From Myxococcales bacterium (lineage in GTDB: Bacteria > Myxococcota > Myxococcia > Myxococcales > JAKAPL01): a stretch of 60,472 nt of DNA. Position 1 is the stretch's first letter. Every line of letters starts with the position of its first letter. Location: positions 1-60,472 of the forward strand of contig JAKAPL010000015.1 of NCBI GenBank assembly GCA_021807105.1, read 5' to 3'. Shown in pieces: positions 36,301 to 44,229 of the stretch. The position numbers were made by a program, and so were the translations under genes. The notes under the pieces were generated by a model that saw only the letters and a program-made list of their open reading frames with translations, had not been told where the DNA came from and did no database searches.

Positions 36301-36443
36301 ACCGTGACGCCCGGCCGTTCGACGTCGGGGAGCACGTCCACCCCGAGGCGGGCCACGACGTAGAGGCCGGCCGCGCAAGCCGCCGCGAACAGGAAGACGA
36401 CCAGTCCCCGGCGAGCGAGGGCGAAGCGGAGGATCGCGCTCAT
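33318..36443 (-). CDS. RND efflux permease, CusA/CzcA-like
   Basis: 1041 residues from the ATG at 36443. The frame is open further upstream but that part only shadows the adaptor gene. Signatures include [37 protein letters not shown] and helix 4 [24 protein letters not shown], followed by a C-terminal half with [20 protein letters not shown]. The DDAIVDVEN arrangement and the layout resemble the heavy-metal class, but metal-binding Met or Asp residues could not be checked, so the substrate stays open. Start and adaptor stop overlap by 4 bp (ATGA). Its 3' end overlaps the convergent permease by 44 bp. Confidence 0.9.
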   Translation of the reverse strand: [1041 protein letters not shown]

Positions 36444-37318
36444 TGCGCGGCTCCGCCGTTGCGCAGGAAGGCCGCGCCGGCGACGACCACCTTCTCGTCG
36501 GGCGCGACGCCGTTCACCACCGCCACGAACCCCCCGTCTTCCCAGCCGAGCTTCGGCTCGCGGGCGACGAACCACTCGGGCGCCGTCCGGACGAAGACGA
36601 GCTTCCTGCCTTCCCGGTCGACCCGCGCGTTCTCGGGCACGGCCAGGAACTGCCGCGGCGCCTCGTCGCTGCCCGGGGGCGGCGCGAAGCTGCGGACCAT
36701 GGCCGGCGCGGTGCGGATCCCGAGGGCGAACTGGATCTCCTGGGGCACGTAGACTCGCGCGCCGGGAATCGCCGCGGCCTTCGGCTCCAGCATCTGGTGC
36801 GCGACGGCGCCGCCGGGGAGCGCGAGGGCGAGCAGCGCCACGGCGACCGCCGGCCGCCGGCGCAGCGCGAGGAGCGCGAGGAGGAGGAGGAGCGCCGCGG
36901 CCGCCAGCCCTGCCCGGCGGGAGAATCGCCCGCGCCCGGCGGGTGGCGCGGGGGCGGCGAGGTCGAAGCCGTTGTCCGCGAGCCACTCCCCGCGGGCGAG
37001 CGCGGCGAGCGCCCAGCGGCCGGCCCGGGGGAAGCTCGCCGTGGCGAGGCCGTAGCCGGGCAGCGCGCCCGGCACGGTCGCGACCTCGACGGGCTGGGCC
37101 CCGAGCGGTCCGTAGAAGCGCAGCCGGATGGGCGCGTCGACCGGGGCGTCCGTGGCCGCGTCGGAGAGGAGGACGCGCAGCGCGACCGGCCTGCCCGCGG
37201 CCGGCGCGGGCGGCGTCCGCACGACGAGGTCGACCCGCGTGCCGGAGGCCGCGTGTCCCAGTCCGATCGGGGTGAGCCCGCCCGTGGCGGCGAAGAGGAG
37301 CAAGGCGAACGCGGTCAT
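36440..37318 (-). CDS. Shortened RND adaptor: Ig-like N-domain fused to adaptor C-terminal domain
   Basis: 292 residues. A signal peptide is followed by a beta-rich domain (about 25-120) resembling YtkA/FixH-type periplasmic domains, a membrane helix (GLAAAALLLLLALLAL), a second hydrophobic stretch and a C-terminal region matching only the end of RND adaptors: QFLAVPENARVDREGRKLVFVR ... GGFVAVVNGVAPDEKVVVAGAAFL. The lipoyl halves and alpha-hairpin found in the other adaptor (29273-30349) are absent. It overlaps the permease start by 4 bp, so the pair is co-translated. It may be a minimal adaptor or the product of an internal deletion that joined two neighbouring genes; intact frame and operon structure favour function. 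Confidence 0.7.
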   Translation of the reverse strand: MTAFALLLFAATGGLTPIGLGHAASGTRVDLVVRTPPAPAAGRPVALRVLLSDAATDAPVDAPIRLRFYGPLGAQPVEVATVPGALPGYGLATASFPRAGRWALAALARGEWLADNGFDLAAPAPPAGRGRFSRRAGLAAAALLLLLALLALRRRPAVAVALLALALPGGAVAHQMLEPKAAAIPGARVYVPQEIQFALGIRTAPAMVRSFAPPPGSDEAPRQFLAVPENARVDREGRKLVFVRTAPEWFVAREPKLGWEDGGFVAVVNGVAPDEKVVVAGAAFLRNGGAAQ

Positions 37319-37584
37319 GGTGGGTCACTCATTCGTCGCTTCGCGCGTCCACCGCGAAGTGGCTTCTACAAGGGGTGGCAGGAAGGTACCCGTTCACCAC
37401 TCGGGAAGGCAATGCCCATGGAACCACCCGAATATGTCCATAAGAACCCGACGGCGTGGAACTCTCCGCGCGCGCCATCAGAAGCTATCGCGGCCCCGAT
37501 CCAAGAACTCTGCGGGCGCGATCGCCGCCTCCGGCTGCCCCTTCCCGAGGTCCGGAACGAGCGAAGCAAGCCGCGCAGACCCTG
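37319..37584. other. Intergenic region beside repeat C2
   Basis: This region lies between the leftward adaptor start and repeat C2 and should hold the adaptor/permease promoter. I see no gene, no clear -35/-10 pair and no hairpin strong enough to report. The part near 37500-37584 may be a more diverged continuation of repeat C2, since short blocks resemble the tail of C1. Confidence 0.3.
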
Positions 37585-37752
37585 CGTTTGGAATCGGGGC
37601 CTCGGGAACGGGAGAGAGAGACCCGTTCCACCACGAAACCCATGCAGCGAACGTCGCGCCAAGGCTCGCCTCCACCCGAAGGTTTCTGCGCTGGCCAACG
37701 CTCTGCCCATCCCCTGACAATCCTCGGCGCGCCCAACGCCGATTGGCCTCCG
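37585..37752 (-). repeat. Dispersed repeat family C, copy C2 (3' of a gene)
   Basis: Read leftward, it begins a few bases after the stop codon of the opine-dehydrogenase-like gene (CCAATCGGCGTTGGGCGCGC) and matches C1 at 12318-12480 in the same order. It has the same relation to its upstream gene as C1: sense orientation, directly after the stop. The opening stem TCGGCG/CGCCGA is preserved. No transposase, target duplication or open frame of its own is evident. Confidence 0.6.
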
Positions 37753-37756
37753 GTGA

Positions 37757-38809
37757 TCAGAATGCCTTCCGTAGATCGGCAGCCGCCCGCCCGGAGAGTC
37801 CCAGCCTCTCGACCGTCCACCCCTGCTCGATCAGCGGGTCGCCGCAGACCGCGGCCGCGAGGTCTCGCAGCGCACGGAGCGTCGGCACGGCCACCCTGAG
37901 ATGCTCGCCAAGCGAGACGATCGGCACGAGCCCCGCCGGCACGTCCTCCAGGAGGAGGCGGGTCGAGAGGTTCGTCGGTCCGAGGATCTGGTCGTAGGCC
38001 CGGACGCGGCGCATCGCCCGCACCGCCGTCCGGTCGGCGACGCCGTAGGAGAGCGCGAACCACTGGACCGCCGTCGGGACGCGGACGCCGAGCGCCGCCG
38101 CGATGGCCATCCGCTCGCGATCCGCCTGCTCGATGAGATCGTCGAGCGCGGGTGAGAGCCCCTCGCGGTAGATCCGCAGCGACTCGCCGCGGTCGATGCG
38201 CGTCAGGTTCGCGAGGCAGACGGCCGGGTGGATGAGCGCCTGGACGTTGGAGAGAGCGGTGTGGAGCGTCGAGGGGGCGGGGACGAGCTGCGGGTAGAGC
38301 TCGCGCAGCGGCGTCAGTGCGGCGGCGGCGGTGCGCGGGAAGACCGCGGCCCCGACCCGCCGCTTGATCGCGAGAACCGTGGCCTCGCCCGCCGGGGTCA
38401 AGCGGGCCGTGAAGAGCGCGGTCTGCAGCTCGGCGATGGGCGGCGGCTCGGAGATCCCCGCCTCCCGCAAGGCGGCGGCGAAGAGGTAGGCGCCGAAGGT
38501 CTGCCCGGGGTGGAGGACCAGGAGCGGCGCGGGATCACCGAGCAGAGGCGCGAGGAGCCGCGCCAGGTCGGCGTGGGCGGTCGCCGGGACGTCCAGGAAG
38601 AGGATCTGGGCCCCCGTGATGGCCTCGGCGAGGTCGGTGGTGAGCCGCCCCGGGCGCTGCGTGCCGGAGAGAAGCCCCCCGAGCCGGATCTCGCCACCGA
38701 GGGCGGCGAGCCGTTCGGCGCGCCGGTTGTAGAGCCGCACCTCGTGACCGAGCGAGGCGAGGTGGCCGGCCTGCGCCTGCCCCAGGTTGCCCGCCCCGAC
38801 GACGGCCAC
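37757..38809 (-). CDS. NAD/NADP octopine/nopaline dehydrogenase-family protein
   Basis: 350 residues from GTG. The N-terminal Rossmann motif VVGAGNLGQAQAGHLASLGHEVRLYNR is textbook NAD(P) binding. The later GPTNLSTRLLLEDVPAGLVPIVSLGEHLRVAVPTLRAL and the NVQALIHPAVCLAN block with a conserved His match the opine dehydrogenase family, which reductively couples an amino acid to a keto acid. The physiological substrate is unknown; relatives include metallophore (staphylopine-type) enzymes, but no nicotianamine synthase-like gene is nearby. It stands alone, with a 274-bp gap before the next leftward gene. Its stop is followed by repeat C2. Confidence 0.8.
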   Translation of the reverse strand: MAVVGAGNLGQAQAGHLASLGHEVRLYNRRAERLAALGGEIRLGGLLSGTQRPGRLTTDLAEAITGAQILFLDVPATAHADLARLLAPLLGDPAPLLVLHPGQTFGAYLFAAALREAGISEPPPIAELQTALFTARLTPAGEATVLAIKRRVGAAVFPRTAAAALTPLRELYPQLVPAPSTLHTALSNVQALIHPAVCLANLTRIDRGESLRIYREGLSPALDDLIEQADRERMAIAAALGVRVPTAVQWFALSYGVADRTAVRAMRRVRAYDQILGPTNLSTRLLLEDVPAGLVPIVSLGEHLRVAVPTLRALRDLAAAVCGDPLIEQGWTVERLGLSGRAAADLRKAF

Positions 38810-39024
38810 CGTGAGCGGCGTCAGAGCGGGCCGGTCGACGACTTCCGAGGCTGGACCTGCCGCGCGAGGTTTCAGGGAGGGCTCCTACTCGAAGAGGAGG
38901 TGGGATGGGGGTGCGGAGGGAGCCGGGCTCCCCCGGCCTGCGCCCGCGCGCCTGCCTCTTCGCCGCGCTTGGTCTCCGGGGACCGCCTCGACGGCCCGGC
39001 TCGGCCCGGGGGCATTCACGATCT

Positions 39025-39750
39025 CTATCTCTTGGTCGCGAGCAGGCGGCAGGCGATGCCCGCGCTGTAGCGCCGAAGAACCACCCGGCAGCCGAGCCGC
39101 TCGAGCCGCTCGGCCATCACCTCGGCCGGGACGTGCGCGAGGATGCTCTCGGCGAGATAGGCGAACGCCTTCGGATCCGCGAACGGCCGGACTAGAGCGG
39201 GGACCATCCGCCGCAGCCAGAAGGCGTGGAAGGTGCGCAGCGCACCGGGCCCCTGCGGCGGGAACGTGTCGAGGAGGAGCAGCCGGCCGCCCGGACGCAG
39301 GACCCGGACCATCTCGGCGAGGGCGCGATCCGGCTCCGGGAAGTTGCGCGAGGTGTAGATCGTCGTCAACAGGTCGTAGTCGCCGTCGGGCCGGTCGATC
39401 GCCGCGGCGTCGCCCTCGAAGTAGCGCCCCTCGGGATCGCGCCGCCGGGCTTCGGCGACCATGCCTGGCGAGAGATCGAGTCCCTCGACCGTGACGCCTG
39501 GCCAGCGGGCCCGCATCCAGCGTACGGTCCAGCCCGTGCCGCAGCCCACGTCGAGGGCGCGCTGGCCCGGCGACAGGTGGAGCCCCGCGAGCGCCCGCCG
39601 GCGCCAGAGGCTCGTCTGGCCGACCGAGATGACGAGGTTGAGGCCATCGTACCGGGGCGCGAGCCGGTCGAACAGCGCCTGGACGAACGCGCGCTTGGGC
39701 TCGCCGCGCATCCGGGCCGCGGCGGCGGGGGAAGGGGAGGACTCGTTCAT
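39025..39750 (-). CDS. UbiE/MenG-like SAM-dependent methyltransferase
   Basis: 241 residues. It has the UbiE-type opening (FVQALFDRLAPRYDGLNLVISVG), the SAM-binding motif ALDVGCGTG, an acidic residue at the end of strand 2 (VEGLDLSPGMVAEARR), and the later DLLTTIYTSRNFPEPDRALAEMVRVLRPGGRLLLLD. Such enzymes methylate demethylmenaquinone or related quinone precursors; here no quinone genes adjoin, so the substrate is not certain. The ATG at 39750 is preferred to the one at 39786. The protein is close to normal length. Confidence 0.8.
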   Translation of the reverse strand: MNESSPSPAAAARMRGEPKRAFVQALFDRLAPRYDGLNLVISVGQTSLWRRRALAGLHLSPGQRALDVGCGTGWTVRWMRARWPGVTVEGLDLSPGMVAEARRRDPEGRYFEGDAAAIDRPDGDYDLLTTIYTSRNFPEPDRALAEMVRVLRPGGRLLLLDTFPPQGPGALRTFHAFWLRRMVPALVRPFADPKAFAYLAESILAHVPAEVMAERLERLGCRVVLRRYSAGIACRLLATKR

Positions 39751-40061
39751 GGCGCGGTCAATGCCCATGGCGGGCAGGAAAGTCAATCACGGCTCTTTGG
39801 CCATCCCGTTCCCCGCCCGTTCCCGTCCCGAGGCGTGAACCCGATCGGGCCCGCGGGTACCTTGCCCGGGGAAACGCGCAACGCGAGATCGCGAGCGAGC
39901 GGTTCAAGGCCGTGAACGGGCAATTTACGCCGAACTCGCGCAGCAGGGGAGCGCCAACCTGTGCCAGGGACTCCTCCTGGCGGCATGTCCGCGACGCCCC
40001 CCCGGCCTGGGATGCCATGGCGGCGATGCTCCGCGAGGGGTTCTTGCGCGCGCCCCTCGCG
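39751..40061. other. Intergenic region with terminator-like hairpin at its right end
   Basis: I find no gene here. The right end holds an 8-bp GC stem, GCGAGGGG (40033-40040) with CCCCTCGC (40053-40060), two bases after the leftward acyl-CoA synthetase stop. It lacks a T-run, so it may act only as an RNA 3' end stabiliser or factor-dependent terminator. The rest (39760-40030) contains a short AT-richer patch near 39925 and no recognisable repeat. Confidence 0.4.
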
Positions 40062-41903
40062 CTACTCCATCAGCTTCTCGTCGTAGAAGCCATCGAGGAT
40101 GGACTTGTACTTCTGGGTCGCGAACTTGCGCTTGACCTTGAGCGTCGGGGTCAGCTCGCCGGTCTCCTGGCTGAAGTCCTGCGGCAGGATGGCGAACCGT
40201 TTGAGCGTCTCGTAGGAGGGCAGCTCGGCGTTGACGGCGTCGATGGCCGCCTTCACCGCCTCCTCGATGGGTGGCGTGTGGACCAGGTCGGCGTACTCGG
40301 GAGCGTTGATCCCCTTCTCCGCGGCGATCTGCCGCGCGCGCTCCTCGCTCACGGTAATGAGCACCGAGAGGAACTTGCGCCGGTCGCCGTAGACCATCGC
40401 CTGGCTCACGATCGCGTGGGCCTTGAGCAGCCCTTCGATGTTCTGCGGGGCTACGTTCTTGCCGCCCGCGGTCACGATGATGTCCTTCTTGCGGTCGGTG
40501 ATCCTCAGGCAGCCCGCGGAGTCGATCTCCCCGATGTCGCCGGTGTGGAACCAGCCGTCGGGCTCGAGCGCCTCGCGCGTCGCGTCGGGCATGTCGTAGT
40601 ACTCCTTCATGACGCCGGGCCCGCGGATCAGGATCTCGCCGTCCTCGGCGATCTTCAGCTCGGTGCCGGGGAACGGGGGGCCGACGGTGCCGATCCGGTT
40701 GCGCCCGGGGAGGTTCACGCACGAGCCGGCCGAGGTCTCGGTGAGGCCGAAGCCCTCCAGGATCTCGAAGCCGACCTCGTCGAAGAAGTAGGCGAGCTTG
40801 CGCGAGAGCGGCGCGCCGCCCGAGATGAAGCGGAGGATCTTGCCGCCCAGCCGCGCGTCGAGCTTCGCCTTGATCTTGGGGAAGACGACGCGCTTGGCGA
40901 GGGCGAAGGAGACCGGCCCCGGCCTTCCCTCGGCCCGCGCCGCGGCCTGGGCGTCGAACGCGCCCATCGCCCAGCGGAAGAGCCTGCCCTGGACGCCGGG
41001 CGCCGCGCTGCCGTCGGCGACGACCTTGTTGTAGACCTTCTCGAAGATCCGGGGCACCGCGGGCAGGGTCGTCGGGTGGATCTCCCCGCAGTTGTCGATG
41101 ACCTTGTCGGTCGACTCGGCGAAGGCGAGGCAGAAGCCCATCGACAGCCAGGCGGCCTCGATGACCTTGGCGAAGCTGTGGGCGAGCGGGAGGAAGAGCA
41201 GCACGACCTCGGTGGGCGCGAGGAGCTGGATCTTCGCCGCCGCCTGGGCCTCATAGACCCAGTTCCCGTGGGTCAGGACGACGCCCTTCGGGTTCCCGGT
41301 GGTCCCGGAGGTATAGATGATGATCATCGGAGACGCTGGGCCGAGCTTGGCGGTCCGCTGGTCGCACTCCGCGGCCAGCTCGTGGGTCGACGTGCCTCCG
41401 CCCACCTCGTTCCAGGGGACGACCCGGGGGTCGTCGCCCGTGGGCCCCTCGATCACCACCACCCGCCGCAGCCCCGGCGCCTGCGGCCAGGCCTCGCGCA
41501 CCCGCTGGAGGCGGCCCGGCGCGCGGCCGTCCGGCCGGTCGTGGTCGACGATGCAGAGGGCCGCGCCCGAGTTCGAGAGGATGTAGGCGACCTCCGGGAC
41601 GGTGTTCGACGCGTAGATGGGGACGCAGATCGCGCCCGCGGCGAGCACGCCGAGCTCCGCGATCACCCACTCCAAGCGGGTCGCACCGAAGATGCAGACG
41701 CGGTCGCCGGCCGAGACGCCCTGGCGGATGAAGCCCTCGGCGGCCTGGCGGACGCGCTGGTCCAAATCCAGCCAGCTCATCTCCTTCCAGACGCCGCCCG
41801 CCTTGTACTTGGCCGCGATCGCGCCGGGCTGGACCGCGACGCGCTCGCGCAGGAGATCGAGCAGGTTCTTCGCTTCCGATTGGACCGCGGGCTGCGGAGT
41901 CAC
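40062..41903 (-). CDS. Long-chain fatty-acid-CoA ligase (AMP-forming)
   Basis: 613 residues from GTG. The adenylate-forming signature YTSGTTGNPKGVVLTHGNW is complete. The later ILEGFGLTETSAGSCVN, GWFHTGDIGEIDSAGCLRITDRKKDIIVTAGGKNVAPQNIE and the C-terminal KVKRKFATQKYKSILDGFYDEKL match the FadD15/FACL branch. It activates long-chain fatty acids with ATP and CoA for degradation or lipid synthesis, and probably acts at the inner membrane face. The 21-bp gap to the following TatT-like gene upstream suggests that both may be in one operon. Confidence 0.92.
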   Translation of the reverse strand: MTPQPAVQSEAKNLLDLLRERVAVQPGAIAAKYKAGGVWKEMSWLDLDQRVRQAAEGFIRQGVSAGDRVCIFGATRLEWVIAELGVLAAGAICVPIYASNTVPEVAYILSNSGAALCIVDHDRPDGRAPGRLQRVREAWPQAPGLRRVVVIEGPTGDDPRVVPWNEVGGGTSTHELAAECDQRTAKLGPASPMIIIYTSGTTGNPKGVVLTHGNWVYEAQAAAKIQLLAPTEVVLLFLPLAHSFAKVIEAAWLSMGFCLAFAESTDKVIDNCGEIHPTTLPAVPRIFEKVYNKVVADGSAAPGVQGRLFRWAMGAFDAQAAARAEGRPGPVSFALAKRVVFPKIKAKLDARLGGKILRFISGGAPLSRKLAYFFDEVGFEILEGFGLTETSAGSCVNLPGRNRIGTVGPPFPGTELKIAEDGEILIRGPGVMKEYYDMPDATREALEPDGWFHTGDIGEIDSAGCLRITDRKKDIIVTAGGKNVAPQNIEGLLKAHAIVSQAMVYGDRRKFLSVLITVSEERARQIAAEKGINAPEYADLVHTPPIEEAVKAAIDAVNAELPSYETLKRFAILPQDFSQETGELTPTLKVKRKFATQKYKSILDGFYDEKLME

Positions 41904-41924
41904 GGGTCGCCCCTTTCTGTCGGA

Positions 41925-42746
41925 TTACAGCGTGGCCGCCCAGGCCGCGGCGCGCCTCTTGATGCGGCGCGCCTCGGGCGGATCGTACTCGGCCGACCCG
42001 GACGCGACGATCTTGAGCTGGGCCTTCGCGCCCGCGTCGTCGCCGTCCTTCGAAAGCGTCTGGGCGAGGTAGAAGTGCGCCCGGAGATTCTCGGGCCGGG
42101 CCTGGATGGCCTCTTCCAGCTCGGCCTTGCTCTTGCCGAGGCTCCGCTTCGGCCAGGGCAAGCTGTACCAGTAGCGGCCGAGCGTCAGCTCCGGACCGAC
42201 GTAGTCGACGTCCCGGTCCAGGTGACGCGGGTCCGCCTGCTTGACCTCGAGCAGCGGGTCGCGGAACTTGCCCTCCAGCCCCTTCATCAAGGCGTTCAGG
42301 ATCCCGACCGCCTGGCTGTACTTTCCGATGCAGACCGAGGTCCAGTAGAGCGCCGCGAGCCCCTTGGGCTTGATGGCGAGGGCCTTCTTACCGACGTCCC
42401 AGCCGTGCTTGCCGAGGGCCTCCTTGGCGTCGTCGTCCTTCGCGCCGTCGGCGAGCCAGAAGTCGAGGTGAACGACGCGCCAGAGCTTCTCGTAGTCCTG
42501 GGTCGCCTCGAACGTCTTGGCCATCGCCTTCAGCTCGGCGAGCACGCCGGGCTCGTCGCGCCGGCGCCAGAGCTCGCTCCAGCGGGCGATCGGATCCGCG
42601 GCCGGCGCGCTCGCCGCGGGCGCCTTGGCGGCGGGCGCCGGCGGCGCCGCCTGCGCGAGCGCACCCGCCGGGAGGACCAGCGGGGCGAGGGCGAGGAAGG
42701 CCACCCCGCCGATCGCCCACCTCATTCCCCATCGATCGTCTCTCAT
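41925..42746 (-). CDS. TatT-like periplasmic tetratricopeptide protein
   Basis: 273 residues with a signal peptide (best formed from the second Met, at 42725: MRWAIGGVAFLALAPLV) and an Ala/Pro linker. The mature part is helical. Features such as AALYWTSVCIGKYSQAVGILNALMKGLEGKF, GPELTLGRYWYSLPWPKRSLGKSKAELEEAI and ARPENLRAHFYLAQTL resemble TatT, the periplasmic TPR component associated with some TRAP transporters. No TRAP permease or binding protein is adjacent, so it could serve another complex. It lies 21 bp upstream of the acyl-CoA synthetase on the same strand. Confidence 0.65.
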   Translation of the reverse strand: MRDDRWGMRWAIGGVAFLALAPLVLPAGALAQAAPPAPAAKAPAASAPAADPIARWSELWRRRDEPGVLAELKAMAKTFEATQDYEKLWRVVHLDFWLADGAKDDDAKEALGKHGWDVGKKALAIKPKGLAALYWTSVCIGKYSQAVGILNALMKGLEGKFRDPLLEVKQADPRHLDRDVDYVGPELTLGRYWYSLPWPKRSLGKSKAELEEAIQARPENLRAHFYLAQTLSKDGDDAGAKAQLKIVASGSAEYDPPEARRIKRRAAAWAATL

Positions 42747-42912
42747 GGGGCCGGCATCCTAGACCCCGGCTCGGGTTAGGGTCAAGCAGAGCCCGTCGAG
42801 GCCGACTGGCCATCCGGACGTGGCGGCACCAGCTTTCGGCCGATGACCCTGGTAGACTCTCGGCGACGCGGCGGGACCCGCGCGGTCGAGGAGGGCGTCA
42901 GGAGAGAGCGGC
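42747..42912 (+). promoter_or_regulatory. Divergent intergenic region with candidate -10 box
   Basis: TAGACT at 42853-42858, preceded by GG, resembles the -10 boxes before other genes in the window. The rightward gene starts 54 nt later with GGAGAG as its ribosome-binding site. A good -35 box is not visible, so this call rests on the -10 alone. Confidence 0.3.
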
Positions 42913-44229
42913 GTGCACTTTCATGATCGCGCGGACGCGGGACGGCAGCTCGGGCGGCGGCTCGCCGGCCTCGGGCTCGCTTCTCCCGTGGTGCTCGGCC
43001 TGCCCCGCGGCGGCGTCGCGGTCGCCGAGGAGGTCGCGCGGGCGCTCGGCGCCCCGCTCGACATCTGGGTGTCCCGAAAGCTCGGGGCGCCGATGCAGCC
43101 GGAGCTCGGGGTGGGCGCGGTCGCCGAGGGCGGGATCGTCGATCTGGATCACGAGTTGGTCGCCACCCTCGGCTTGACCCAGGACGAGATCGATTGGAGG
43201 GTCCGCCGCGAGGCGGAGGAGGTGGCCCGCCGCGTGCAGCACCTTCGCGGAGGGCGCCCTCCGCCGCAGCTCTCCGGGAAGACCGCGATCGTGATCGACG
43301 ACGGCGTGGCGACCGGCGGCACGGCGCGCGCCGCCCTGCGGGGAGTGCGGGCCCGGGGGCCGGGGCGTCTCCTCCTCGCCGTTCCGATCGCGGCGCGGCA
43401 GGCTCTCTCCTCGCTCGCTCCGGAAGCCGACGAGATCGTCTGTCTAGAAGCGCCGGACGACCTCTGGGCCGTGGGCGCCTGGTATGACGAGTTCGACCCG
43501 GTCTCCGACGCACGGGTGGCGCAGATCCTCGAGCGGGCCGCGGGACGCGAGGCGGTCGGCCGACAGGTGATCGTCGCGGCGGACGGCGTCACGCTGGAGG
43601 GGCGCCTGGACGTCCCGTCCGGAGCGCGCGGGGTCGTGATCTTCGCCCACGGCAGCGGCAGCAGCCGCTTCAGCCCGCGCAACCGGCTCGTCGCCGCGGC
43701 GCTCGCGGAGGGCGGGCTCGGGACGCTGCTGTTCGATCTGCTCTCCGCCGATGAGGAGCGACGCGACGCGCTGACCGGCGAGCTGCGGTTCGACATCGGC
43801 TTCCTCGCCCGGCGCCTCTCGGCCGTAGAGGCGTGGCTGGAGCGAGACGAATCGGTCGGGGGCTTGCCCTTCGCCTACTTCGGATCGAGCACCGGCGCGG
43901 CCGCGGCGCTCGTGGCCGCCGCCGACCGGCCCGGGAGGATCGGCGCCGTCGTCTCCCGGGGCGGACGGGTCGACCTCGCGGAGCGCGCCCTTCCCGGCGT
44001 GGGCGTGCCGGCGCTCTTCATCGTCGGGAGCCTCGACGAGGAGCTCCTCGCCAGGAACCGCGAGGCGGCGGGGTTGATGCGAGCTCCGGTCGAGCTGCGC
44101 GTCGTTCGCGGCGCGAGCCACCTCTTCGAGGAGCCGGGAGCGCTCGAGGAGGTCGCGAAGATCGCGGCCGAATGGCTCGCCAGGAGGCTGATCGCTTTGC
44201 GTCCGGAGCCGCCGGGCGTGCACGCGTAG
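42913..44229 (+). CDS. Phosphoribosyltransferase-like domain fused to an alpha/beta hydrolase
   Basis: 438 residues from GTG behind GGAGAG. Residues 1-215 are a PRTase-fold domain: VVLGLPRGGVAVAEEVARAL, DIWVSRKLGAPMQPELGVGAVAEGG and the PRPP loop AIVIDDGVATGGTARAAL. Residues 220-430 are a dienelactone-hydrolase-like alpha/beta hydrolase with a family-like GSGSSR near the start and the nucleophile elbow FGSSTGAAAA (Ser in GSST), plus a late HLF His. The fusion occurs in several bacterial phyla but, as far as I know, lacks a proven reaction. Nothing in the neighbourhood points to a nucleotide pathway. Confidence 0.85.
   Translation: MHFHDRADAGRQLGRRLAGLGLASPVVLGLPRGGVAVAEEVARALGAPLDIWVSRKLGAPMQPELGVGAVAEGGIVDLDHELVATLGLTQDEIDWRVRREAEEVARRVQHLRGGRPPPQLSGKTAIVIDDGVATGGTARAALRGVRARGPGRLLLAVPIAARQALSSLAPEADEIVCLEAPDDLWAVGAWYDEFDPVSDARVAQILERAAGREAVGRQVIVAADGVTLEGRLDVPSGARGVVIFAHGSGSSRFSPRNRLVAAALAEGGLGTLLFDLLSADEERRDALTGELRFDIGFLARRLSAVEAWLERDESVGGLPFAYFGSSTGAAAALVAAADRPGRIGAVVSRGGRVDLAERALPGVGVPALFIVGSLDEELLARNREAAGLMRAPVELRVVRGASHLFEEPGALEEVAKIAAEWLARRLIALRPEPPGVHA

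Noticed and set aside
36444..37328. N-terminal extension of the CusA-like permease to 1336 residues
   Set aside because: The extra frame is Arg/Pro/Gly-rich and overlaps the adaptor gene; the permease signature begins at the ATG at 36443, which overlaps the adaptor stop.
39758..40018. Small protein between the methyltransferase and acyl-CoA synthetase genes
   Set aside because: No start signal or family features; composition is like random GC-rich sequence.
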